A DNA stretch of 64,000 nucleotides from NCBI GenBank assembly GCA_948099385.1, contig CANUEZ040000165.1, forward strand, positions 2,926,501 to 2,990,500, written 5' to 3'. Below, in pieces: positions 33,840-43,003 of the stretch. This stretch comes from Fasciola hepatica. Its lineage: Eukaryota > Platyhelminthes > Trematoda > Plagiorchiida > Fasciolidae. How positions within the stretch are numbered: the stretch's first letter is position 1; each line of letters begins with the position of its first letter. The notes below the pieces were generated by a model. It did no database searches, was not told the origin of the DNA, and saw only the letters and a program-made list of their open reading frames with translations. Made by a program: the position numbers and the translations under genes.

Positions 33840-34600
33840 AGCACCACTGATCGCGACACTTTGCCATATCCTCCAATGTATCCAACCATAGAGTGGATGA
33901 GTCTGTTGGATCACACCCGGGAAATCGTACACGCCCTACATGGCCAAGCTCATCGGTTGGGCTTTTCATATCCTTCTCGATGTCACGGGCTGAACACCCT
34001 TACTCATCTTCCAACCGTTGTTCACTCCAGCAAACATTGTGCGCCGAGAAATCCTGTCAGCGCACATGCGAAACACGTCCTAATCATCTTAGTCTGGTGA
34101 GCATAAGTGTCTCATCTGATGATTTGGTTCGTGAACCTAAGACTCTCCGTCGAACCTCAGCATTGCTTATACGGTGTTCCTTTTTTTCTTACATGCTTGC
34201 GCATGAGTGCAGTGGAAGGGGTAATCACCCCATAGCCATGAAGGCCCGCTGCACTATTTGGGATAATCGGCAACCAGACCTTGAGACTTGGAGTGACGAA
34301 GAAACACATAAGGTCCCAAGAGGTCAGATGTAGTAACGATCCGGACGACAGTGGATCACTGTCTACCACCAAAGTAACCGGTGATGGCGGCAGTTTGAAA
34401 CTCGGGCCTCTGAAGCAGTTCACACCATATCTGAGCCATGCTGCAGAGACATCAGTGTTCAAATGCCAACAATCTTCGTATATCTCGCACCCGTAGTGGC
34501 CATGTCTCCACGCCCTTTAGTAAAAGCACAACAGGAAGTTCATCCCTATAACCTAAGCAGAGAAGCTTGAAACATTCCGAACACAAACGTTTTCGACCAA
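33840..34600 (-). mobile_element. Old RTE-like 3' fragment inside the Gypsy element
   Basis: On the minus strand the sequence reads CETWPLRVRDIRRLL, a SINE insertion, SNAEVRRRVLGSRT-like text, LRWLGRVLRMCADRISRRT and MFAGVNNGWKMSKGVQPVTS. These are the C-terminal blocks of RTE proteins (compare CENWNLRAEDIRRLE and [11 protein letters not shown] in the young copy). It belongs to an older subfamily. It lies between Gypsy pol and the 3' LTR, so it probably inserted into the Gypsy element. Confidence 0.75.
34181..34440 (-). mobile_element. tRNA-derived SINE, copy 1 (decayed head)
   Basis: Shares its body with 36,411-36,683: blocks such as GACAGT..CACTGTC, GTCGTCCGGATCG, CTCCAAGTCTC and CTTCATGGCTATGGGG on the minus strand, and an A-rich 3' end. 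The tRNA head is eroded here (B box reads GTTTCAAACT). It interrupts the RTE fragment between two of its coding blocks, which gives a relative age: SINE younger than this RTE. Confidence 0.8.
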
Positions 34601-34616
34601 AATAGTTCGCCGAGGT

Positions 34617-34800
34617 GAATGTCCTATTTTCTATCTGCCTTAGTTTTATTACTACGTTTCTCCTGAATTTCCGCTTTATTGCGTTTAGATCCTATCGTTC
34701 AGTTGTATGTCGACTGAGGCCTAAATTCTGGGGCTCCGTCTTCTGTCTCCCTTAACCACTCGGATTTCGTATTAATATACGTATCACCCAGTCAATAAGT
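34617..34800 (+). repeat. 3' LTR (partial) of the Gypsy element
   Basis: Aligns with the 5' LTR from about 30,047 with scattered substitutions. The LTR start is poorly preserved and the end after about 34,775 no longer aligns, so it is truncated or diverged. The many differences from the 5' LTR indicate an old insertion. Confidence 0.65.
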
Positions 34801-35049
34801 AATATGTAACGGCCATCAGGAAACCTGAGCACTTAATCTCAGCTTACGACCCCGATCGCTGCAGCCGATATGGAAAATCACGCCAAAACCGGAATCGTTA
34901 GGAATGTCTTTTACAGAAATTACTATCTTGTATATGAAGCGAAAATCGAACATTCCAAAACTCGGGCGTGCAGTTAGGTTCAAGCCCTTTTGGGCCGATT
35001 AGGTTGATAAAAATGTTTTTCCGGATTGATAATTGATCCGTTGACCCAA

Positions 35050-36218
35050 TTTGCGTCGGACCATAGATGAATGGTCGATCAGCAAAAAGGGTTACGTCAT
35101 GAGTGGTTCGATAATTTATTGACTATTGGTTGTTCAATCCGGCCTGGTACGCTCGAGCTGGTTAATGGCTTTCCTGAAAGTTTTTTTCGTCTTAACATCC
35201 TAACAGTAAGAGAAGCATTAAAGCTGGCAAGATCTAAACAATGGCCGTCCGTCGCCCACTGATGCATAGAATCCAGAATATCCTGCACTTCGGCCGCCGG
35301 CGTGTGACAGATAAGCCCAAGCACCACATAGCTACCGTGGGAGAGTTTTACTCAGCGCCACAACGCCTCTTCATATTCATATTGGTTCATATAGGTATCC
35401 ATTAGGTGTATTGGGGCTCCATTTTGCACGTACATAGCGACACCTCTACCTCTGGTACAATTTCGGTCTACACGAAACAGCACATACCCGGGTAATGCGA
35501 CTTCTGAGCCCCGAATATCCTGTTAGCCATATGTTCGTCAGTGCAATAATGGACGAGGTTCTAGCCAGTGCTAGGGATTTCAGTTCGTCCCGACTGCTTA
35601 TTAACCCTGTACACTGAACAGCTTAGCGGGTGTTGCCCGGTTGTATATTACACGCTGTGCGCTGAGAGAGCTCGCCGACAGTAGTGGCGGCCAATGTATG
35701 TGTAACCTTCGCACCACACGAAAATGCCGGATATACAGGTCCGTTTCCATTCTTTCTCGAATCTCTGCACAGGCTTGACTTATCTCATGCCGTTTCTCAG
35801 GAGAAGGGTCCCGGTGGAGTCGAATGGGCTTTCCTTTTAGACAATGAGGCCGACTTAAAACCTCTTTCGCTTGCTTCTGAAAGCTAAGAACAGCTTTCAG
35901 ATTCCGCAGTTTTCCGGACTCTTGAACTCTACCGAGTCTGAGTGCAGCTGCAACTCCAACTGTTGCTGCAACTTCCGCTTCATCTTCCACAAACAGTTCA
36001 TTCAGGATCAGTCTCAGCTGCATTAGACGATGATTCAGTCTGCCCTGGAAGGACGATGCAGTAGCTTCCGGGATTCTGAGTGCCAGGAAGCCTTGCTCGC
36101 GGTGTGGGACGTTCTTCGGGACTGGTGCAACTCCTTTCCACTTGTTTGTATCATTATGAGCGTCAACCGAGGTTCGCTGGACTTGTTGGTTTGATGGCCC
36201 GTGGTTGACACAAAACAT
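35050..36218 (-). mobile_element. CR1-like LINE fragment: ORF1 and endonuclease start
   Basis: An uninterrupted 205-codon frame (35,601-36,218) has the flavour of a LINE ORF1 nucleic-acid-binding region (LRLGRVQESGKLRNLKAV, then KGKPIRLHRDPSPEKRHE). In other flatworm LINEs a similar block precedes the endonuclease. Downstream on the same strand, frames with stops give SIIALTNIWLTGYSGLRSR (like the TETWL region) and CHTPAAEVQDILDSMHQWA then LDLASFNA (a decayed LGDFNA). No RT follows, so the element is 3'-truncated near 35,050. The long ORF1 frame is surprisingly intact compared with the nuclease. Confidence 0.65.
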
Positions 36219-36219
36219 T

Positions 36220-36405
36220 CCCTTGCAGCATAGCCCGATCGGTTTGCTTAGTAGTCACTCTTTAACGGGTCAAAACTGAATTGATATAAAAGAAGCCAGT
36301 GACCATGGTACAGTGCATTCTTACTAAACATTTCGTTTCAATAAATGTCTTCCAATACCAGTTGGTATAAAAAATTCACGTCAGATCAGGTCGGATCACA
36401 GGACT
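36220..36405. other. LTR-like segment of unknown origin
   Basis: A TATA-box-like TATAAAAGA (36,284) is followed about 60 bp later by an AATAAA polyadenylation signal, a layout typical of LTRs and of short transcription units. No second copy was found, so the assignment is weak. A phrase like the CR1 tail motif (ATCACAGGACTT) lies at about 36,395. Confidence 0.3.
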
Positions 36406-36410
36406 TAAGG

Positions 36411-36683
36411 CTTTTTTTATTGCATGCTTGTGAACGAGTGCAGTGGAAGGGGTATATTCCCCATAGCCATGAAGGCCCACGGCATTATCAGGTATAACCG
36501 GCAACCAGTCTCTGAGACTTGGAGTGGGGAACCATATAAGGCCCCAATAGGTCAGGTGTGGTACCGATCCGGACGACAGTGAAATGCTGTCTACCACCGA
36601 AGTAACCGGTGGTGGCGGGGATTCGAACCTCGGGCCTGCGAGGTGGTAATCAAACGCTCTAACCCACTCAACCACAACCGGTA
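36411..36683 (-). mobile_element. tRNA-derived SINE, copy 2 (better preserved)
   Basis: The minus-strand head is tRNA-like: A box TGGTTGAGTGG, B box GGTTCGAATCC (perfect), and GGTTGTGG against CCACCACC-type acceptor ends. A roughly 190-bp body follows, shared with 34,181-34,440, and the element ends in AATAAAAAAAG. Such elements are transcribed by RNA polymerase III and mobilised by a partner LINE. The body contains the inverted pair ACAGCATTTCACTGT. The partner is not obvious, since the tail matches neither the GAT-rich RTE tail nor the CTGAA CR1 tail. Confidence 0.85.
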
Positions 36684-36689
36684 ACAAAC

Positions 36690-37338
36690 GAGTCCTGTTT
36701 GACGCACCTTAGAATCGATAAAATAAGGATGATTATTAGGATTTTATCGTCTAGTGGATAAAAGGTGGCATGTATGGATTTTACACTCGTCTGGTTTCAG
36801 ACTGTGTGCCAAACAAAACACGTTATGATTAGGGAGAAAGAGATGGATGGTCCGAGTCCATTATTTGTTCGTGGGCGCTATACTACCAGGTTGCACAAGC
36901 CAAAGCAGGTGGTTTTCTTAGGGACCCACAACCGGAGCCTTGAGCTATCCAAAGCTTAACCTGCAAGGCAGCGGGACGAAACGTGGGATCCGTAACCCAC
37001 TGGGAACCGGTGCCTGAATGCTCAGTTTATACGCCCCTCGGATGAGGCCAAACATCCTGGGTGCTTAGTGCACCTCTCCGCCACAGATGTCGATGAGCAT
37101 AGTGTTGTACGCTTTATACGCCATCCATGGTTGGTTTGGAATCAGAGTTCAGCCATCTCCCCTAGACTGACTATTAGTCAGCCAACCCGATGGAGAGCTC
37201 CGGGCATTAGTTTTTGTCCTCTAGCTTTAGTGGAAACACCTCCGCTTCGAGGAGGCAGTGAGCAGGACTTTCGCAACAGAAGCTGCGTCAGACGCACGGT
37301 CACTTGGGAGCATTTCGAGGCATTCGGGACGAGTGTTC
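36690..37338. other. Unassigned, repeat-like sequence
   Basis: No intact gene. About 36,890-37,320 is more GC-rich and lacks a recognisable domain. The 115-codon plus frame (37,068-37,415) has no motif and runs into an RTE tip. It may be untranslated sequence of a LINE not otherwise represented. Confidence 0.4.
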
Positions 37339-37440
37339 ATCATCATCATCGTACAGCGTTAAACAGTAGGGCAAGCCTTAATGATCACTGCCTTTCTCAC
37401 TATCTTGCACTTTGAATTAGAAACTATGAATATACAAGGA
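37339..37440 (-). mobile_element. 100-bp 3' tip of an RTE element
   Basis: Begins with the ATC-rich tail (complement of GAT repeats) and continues GTACAGCGTTAAACAGTAGG. It matches the 3' end of the 42,381 RTE subfamily for about 100 bp, to near GAATATACAAG. Extreme 5' truncation. Confidence 0.85.
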
Positions 37441-38312
37441 GTGGCCATCTCGGAGCCTGAGGCACTCACCCCCGACTATACTGAGGCATTCGGAGGCACA
37501 AAAGAGAGTAAGAGGAAAAGCTACTAGGGAAAAGTGACAGAAATCAATGAAACATACCAGTTATTTCTCACGATCGGTTTAAAACCGCTCCGAAGCCGCC
37601 TCAAAACCGATCAGTACAATAGCGCAAACCACTATAAAACTAGCCAAAAAAGCGATCGGTTTTGCTACAACGATTGTCTCCTGTCGCAACGACTGAGGAG
37701 TTCGCATCTTGTACAAAACTCTCCGCCGGTGACGTCGGGTTAGGTCAGATCACAGGACTTGCGGCTTTGACTGAATTTATAAGCACAATTTTCTACATCA
37801 TAGAACTTCAGATGAACTCCGGTGCACTGCGACAGCCAGTACCCCGGTTATGATTCTGTGGTTTGGTGGAAGGTCCACCTGTAGCAATAGGGCAAAACAA
37901 TCGGGCTTGCTGTCGGCAGGACTGACGGTCTCACGACCTGCTTACGCGACCATAGTCCCCATGTGTCCCTCCCAGCAGATGATCTAGGGATCACTTGAGC
38001 CGGCGGTGAGTCCGACGGGGGTGAAGCCTGGTCACAGCACAGTTGGAGCGGACCATTTTTATGATCGTGCATGCACACAGTTTAAGCTGCTCATACTAGT
38101 CTGCAAGAACTTTGGCAGAACGAATGTGGATCCAACCATTACATCAACCACATAGCCGATTTTTCGCCCTAGGACACAGTTTTCCTGCAGATTCAGTCTT
38201 CCGTCTTCAGGTAAAGGGCAGTGAAGAGTTAGCCCGTATGAATACCATCGCAATTTAATTTATTAACATGGCTCGACGTCAGTGCTCTGCCAATAATCTT
38301 TCAGGGCATTAT
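37441..38312. other. Unassigned sequence
   Basis: No gene recognised. A phrase at about 37,742 (GGTCAGATCACAGGACTTG) resembles the terminal motif of the CR1-like elements, so a small CR1 tail fragment is possible. The minus frames at 37,848-38,253 show no domain. Confidence 0.4.
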
Positions 38313-39978
38313 ATCATCATCATAATAATAATCGTACAACTTTAAAGCAGTGGGGCAACCCCCACTGATCACTGCCTTTCTCACCATGTTGCAAACAGAA
38401 TTAAAAAGTATGAATATACAAGATGGACAAGGAGTCGACCTACACACGACGGAAAAGGAAACAACGCCCTAATAGCCAACACACGGAATACACAGTATGA
38501 CTGTACAAACGCACATCGATCAATCATTCTGATTCGACACAAAGTGACAACACGATCGCCACTGTTCACGGTTCACTGCCATATCCTTCAGTGTCTCCAG
38601 CCAACTGGTTGATGGGTCTTCTGGACCCCAACCACGAAGATGTCAGGCACCTACTTTTCCTAAGTCTGCTGTACATTTCCTCATTCCTCGTTGCCAAGTC
38701 ATTCGTTGACCTCCACGTGGTTTCTTCCACTCCCGAGGAGGAACGGAGAATAGGGCACGGTACGGTAGACGTGCCTGCCATACGTAACACATGCCCCAAC
38801 CAACGAAGCCTATTAAGCTGGACACCTTGTGATAGAAAACCCCCTCAAGTGGTACCCAATACTCGACTTCTGATCTCAGTATCGCTTACTCGGTCATTCC
38901 ACCCAACCTCAGCGATAATACGCAAACATCGATGGGCAAATATCTCAAAACGACGAATATCTTCCACACGCAGACTCCAAGTCTCGCAACTATACAACAA
39001 AACTGAACGCTCTGCGGCACAATACACACGACCTTACAACTTCAGTGAAACATCAGGTCTCCGCCACAAGTGCTTCAGTCCAGCGTACGCCCCTCGAGCC
39101 TTGGATATACGCGTGTCCATCTCTACTACCGTGCTTCCATCCGTCATCAGGCTGCTTCCGATGTAACTAAAGCGGCCAACAGTTGTTAGATCCTCCTCAT
39201 TAAGCATCAAGCTCGGAATCGTTGATGTTCAGTCTTGCAGCATCACTTTACACTTTGAAGGTGCTATGCGCATGAAGAATGGAGCTACAGCTCTCGCAAG
39301 TCTATCTAGTGCATGTTGCGTGTGTTCCGTGCATTCGAACAAGCAGACAAGGTTGTTTGCGTAATCTAGGTCACACAACTTCTCACTATTTCCTAGTTTG
39401 ATGCCAACATCCTGGAGATCTCCCAAGGCGTTCTCCATTATCTTGTCCATGGCGAAGTTAAACAACAATGGAGAAAATGGACATCCCTGTTGAACACCAC
39501 TCGTCGTTTCAAACCGACCAGATAGTTCACTATACACCCTTAGGAGACCAGAAGTGTGAGAATGCAATGATTCCAGTAGATTCACGAGCTTCTGGGGCAT
39601 ACCTATTTGATGAAGGGCACTGAAAAGTGCTGTCCGGTCAGCTGAATCGAAGGCACTATTATTGTCGGTCGACGGTTTGTGTGACGCCCCTCATGTACTT
39701 GACGAAGAGTAAGAATCTGGTCGATGCATCCTCGACCTGCGCGGAATCCGGCTTGTTGTTCACGGATGTTCCTCTCGCGAGCCGGTGTGAGACGATGCAG
39801 AGAAATCGAGGTTACTGCGTTTGTGACTATCAGAATTAAGCTAATCCCACGATGGTTACCACAGTCATTGCGTATTCCTTTCTTAAATATGGGTATAACG
39901 GATGACTTACCCCATGATAACGGGATATGTTCCTCCTTCCAAACGTCACGGAGCAAGGTGGTAAGTGATTTTATCAAT
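38313..39978 (-). mobile_element. 5'-truncated RTE copy
   Basis: Same subfamily as the 24,047 copy and very similar to it: VQQGCPFSPLLFNF, DLDYANNLVCLF (inactive YANN box again), [14 protein letters not shown]. The tail is GAT-rich with ATT interruptions (38,313-38,335). The 5' break is near 39,978, just upstream of GTLIKSLTTLLRDVW. A small deletion near 39,655 removes part of the FLDLKGAF region. The shared YANN with the 24,047 copy indicates a common, already defective or trans-mobilised source. The 191-codon antisense frame at 38,591-39,166 is a shadow. Confidence 0.92.
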
Positions 39979-40004
39979 GTACCACTATCCATTATCTAAT
40001 TTCA

Positions 40005-41020
40005 TCTATCACGTCGGTCAGTAGGGCGTTCTACAAATTGGCCACTCTCCTCGATGATCGATAGATGGCTGGCAAGCCGGTGAAGCGCGCCTCACGGAGC
40101 GTCAATACGTGCCTTCGGGTACGGTCATTATACCTGAGTGGGAATTCCGACTGCAGATCCGAGCCTAAATCACCACCCACGATCTACTTGGCATGGATGA
40201 GAATACCTCGAGGAGGCCCATAGGTAATAAGGAACAACTACAAACGTTTCTCGCAGCTGATCTCACGTAGTCCGGCTACTAGTCGCGTGGCAGCTCGTTG
40301 TACTCTTTCTACTTTGGCTACTTCCGCCACCGCGCAGGGGTAAACGGCCGGACCGCCATATTCCAAGAGAGGATGTACATGTAAAGCACATAGCAATCGG
40401 AAGGTATCCAGGGGTAGAGGCTCAAACGAACGACAAACTGAGTCAAGTACTCTCTCCGCTGAGGCGCAGGCTCTCCGTGTGTGCTCGTCCTCAGATTGTA
40501 GGTGACCACGACTTCGAGGTCTTTTTCCTCAATTGTGAAACGGAGTACAAAACTCCCGAGGCAGTAGTTGAAAGTATCATTGGGTCTGCCAACCCTCACA
40601 CGCGCATTTGTCTAAGTTTATGGGCAGACCCCAGGTGGTAGACCAACTAACCAGTGCATGGAGATACACCTGCAGTACCCGACGATCCTCCGCCGGTCGA
40701 ATGGAGTGTCGGATTTTTAGGTCATCGGCGCAGATAAGGCATTGGGATTGGAAGCTCTGTGGTAAGTCGCTTACAAATGCCAGAAACAACAGAGGTCTCA
40801 GCACGGAGCCTTGCGGCACACCACTGCTGACTGGATACCAAGTGCATTGGGACTGTGAGAGTCTCGCGGAAGTTCTCTCGACCCCGAAGTCCTCAATCCA
40901 GTGAAGTATGAGCCCGGAAATGCCGGAAGTTCGGAGTTTCGACAACAGTCCAAGTAGCACGCTGCCCAGCGCTACGCTGGGCCAACATAGGGCAAAACGG
41001 GAAACACTAGAGTGCAATGG
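40005..41020 (-). mobile_element. CR1-like LINE fragment, RT 3' half
   Basis: Minus strand: LILHWIEDFGVERTSARL, SSGVPQGSVLRPLLFLAFVS, CADDLKIRHSI (CADD for YADD), WSTTWGLPINLDKC (40,577-41,017). Then, with frame breaks, YGGPAVYPCAVAEVAKVERV and QRAATRLVAGLR (40,270-40,350) and FPLRYNDRTRRH (40,110-40,150). This is the C-terminal thumb and tail region typical of CR1-like RTs. It is a different family from the array at 49-64 kb. No 3' tail repeat was found. Confidence 0.8.
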
Positions 41021-41550
41021 GCTAACGTTACGCGAAATGGGCTAGCGCTGGACGATTGTTTTGTATTTATTGGAAATACTTTTGAATATTACAAATATAT
41101 GCATCTAGTAATATAAGTTTAGATAAAATTGCTAAAACGCTAATGTTCCCAATGAATCTATCATGTTTATCGTTGTTGGTGAACTATGTTTACATTTATT
41201 ATTAAAAGAGTATTGGGTCAGTTTCATTTAGGGTGGTGGTACTAGAAGAAACTAGGAAATTATGAAACGGGAACCGGGAAAGAGAAAAGTAGAAAGGGGG
41301 CACCTATTTGCAGAAAGTTCGGGCGATGGGCTGAGTTCAACTGGGACCCATCGGGGACCCGGTAGCGGTAGTTTTCTATGAAACTTTCCACCGAATCTCC
41401 ACTGTTAGCCTAGATGGGCCCCATCTGGGTATACTGCTTGGGGGTGTTGTTTTGCGCACAGCAGTTGATAGTGCTCCAGGTGTTTACAAATGCGAGAAGC
41501 CACAGGCCTTTCCATGACCTTTCCAGCCGCGCATGCACTTTGTTTGGTGT
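41021..41550. other. AT-rich sequence, nothing recognised
   Basis: No open frame of note and no repeat shared elsewhere. Near 40,970-41,045 a short phrase GGGCTA.CG recurs three times. Confidence 0.5.
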
Positions 41551-41551
41551 C

Positions 41552-42213
41552 GGTGACTCGTAAACATCGACGTAAACATCGACCATCGATGTTTACGTAG
41601 TATCGCTAGGATTGGGTGGAATAGCCGAGTAAGCAACGATGAGGTAAGAAAGCGAGTATTGGGTACTAATTCAGAGAACGTTTTGTCACAGCGTATCCAA
41701 CTTAGTAGACTTCGTTGGTTGGGACACGTGTTACGTATGGCAAACACACGTCTACCGTACCGTGTCCTATTCTCCGCCCCTCCCAGGGAGTGGAAGAGAC
41801 CACGTGGAGGTCAACAGATGACGTGGCAATGAGGAATGAGAAAATGTACAGCAGACTTAGGAAAAGTAGGTGCTTCACGTCTTCGTGGTTGGGGTCCAAA
41901 AGATCAATCAACTAGTTGGTTGGAGACACTGAAGGATATGGCTGCGAACCGCGAACAGTGGCGATCGTGTTGTCACTTTCTATCGATTCAGAATGTTTGA
42001 TCGGTGTACGTTTGTACAGTTAGACTGTGTATTCCGTGTGCTGGCTACTAGGGCATTCTTTTCTTTTCCCACCCATGTAGGTCCACTCCCTGTCCATCTT
42101 GTATATTCATACTTTTTAATTCAACGTGCAATATGGTGAGAAAGGCAGTGGTCAGTGGGGCTTGCCCTACTGCTTAACGCTGTACGATGATGATGATGAT
42201 GATGGTGACTCGT
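41552..42213 (+). mobile_element. 5'-truncated young RTE copy with target-site duplication
   Basis: 41,579-42,203 is almost identical to 45,156-45,782 of the near-complete RTE downstream. The two share the same in-frame TGA (41,830). It is flanked by GGTGACTCGT at 41,552-41,561 and 42,204-42,213, a 10-bp target-site duplication. The tail is a GAT repeat. Immediately 5' of the element there are two short copies of GTAAACATCGAC, the reverse complement of the element's first bases (GTCGATGTTTAC type), so the junction is a small foldback. Confidence 0.92.
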
Positions 42214-42289
42214 GAGTCTTGATGGATCTAGGGGCGTTAGTCACTTCTGACTCCACAAAACCATGCATAAAAAATAACTGCCGGACATT

Positions 42290-42380
42290 CACTGGAGGTC
42301 AGGTCAGGTTGCACAGGACCGATAATGGCCAGGGCCAATCGAGTGTCCAGAATTCTTTCAGTGGTATGCACAAAGATCGG
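42290..42380 (-). mobile_element. 3' end of a CR1 element, separated by an RTE insertion
   Basis: The CR1 terminal motif (GCACAGGACCGATAATGGCC, then GGGCCAATCGAG) with a short tail of GTCAG type. It belongs to the CR1 whose body resumes at 45,783. The last 11 bp (42,370-42,380, ACAAAGATCGG) form the target-site duplication of the RTE. Confidence 0.85.
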
Positions 42381-42430
42381 GTAGTGATAAGTGTGCTACT
42401 GCTCAGAGTTCCCTCTCTGTTATTCAACCT

Positions 42431-43003
42431 TTGTCTTCTGTCCTTAACCATCCCTCTTTGCCCCATCTATTCACCCATAATGCTCCCATTGATAACACGG
42501 TCGATACTCGCAACGATTCACTGTCAAATAGTGTCGGGAATAATGCTCTGTCTGGTAACTCACATTTTCTCAAGCCCCGTCAGCCTCTGGATCTCGGCTC
42601 CTTCAACGTGCGTACACTCATGCAGGCCGGTCAGCAGGCGTGCCTAGCCCTCACAATGAACTCTCTGAAGATTGATGTTTGCTGCTTAAGCGAAACGCGT
42701 ATCCAGGATTCGAGCAATGTATTTCAGCTAACTGCTCCTGGTATCTCATCGAGGTATATTCTGCGCACCTCAGGAGACGAAGCAGCTAGAGCTGTGGGTC
42801 AACGTGGTGTAGGAATTGTCTTGACTGACAAGGCTGAGGCTGCCCTATTAGACTGGATCCCTGTTACCAGTCGTTTATGTGCTGTGAGACTCCAAGGGTC
42901 AGTCGGCGTTCGAAAGGATAGTTGTGTTAAGCGCAATTTGTTCATGATCTCGGCGTACGCCCCAACAGTCTGCAGCTCAGACTTGCAGAAAGATGAGTTC
43001 TGA
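42431..43003 (+). CDS. RTE endonuclease, N-terminal part
   Basis: 190 codons encoding the first half of an apurinic-like (exonuclease-endonuclease-phosphatase fold) nuclease that nicks the target for target-primed reverse transcription. Motifs: LGSFNVRTLMQAGQ (N of the active site), CCLSETRIQDSS (catalytic E), AVRLQGS and MISAYAPT. The frame ends early at QKDEF. The minus-strand relative at 27,800 reads FCDEL at the same place, so the plus copy has lost two bases here and the rest of the nuclease continues in the next frame. The true start codon is uncertain; other ATGs lie near 42,431. Confidence 0.85.
   Translation: MSSVLNHPSLPHLFTHNAPIDNTVDTRNDSLSNSVGNNALSGNSHFLKPRQPLDLGSFNVRTLMQAGQQACLALTMNSLKIDVCCLSETRIQDSSNVFQLTAPGISSRYILRTSGDEAARAVGQRGVGIVLTDKAEAALLDWIPVTSRLCAVRLQGSVGVRKDSCVKRNLFMISAYAPTVCSSDLQKDEF

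Noticed and set aside
36284..36350. TATA box plus AATAAA as a host promoter or gene
   Set aside because: No open frame or exon follows; the spacing is more like an LTR fragment and no second copy confirms it.
38591..39166. A 191-codon plus-strand frame, with shorter versions at 16,262, 20,282 and 24,305
   Set aside because: It is antisense to the RTE C terminus, whose sense strand has the [11 protein letters not shown] and MTWQRG motifs. The repetition comes from the repeated RTE.
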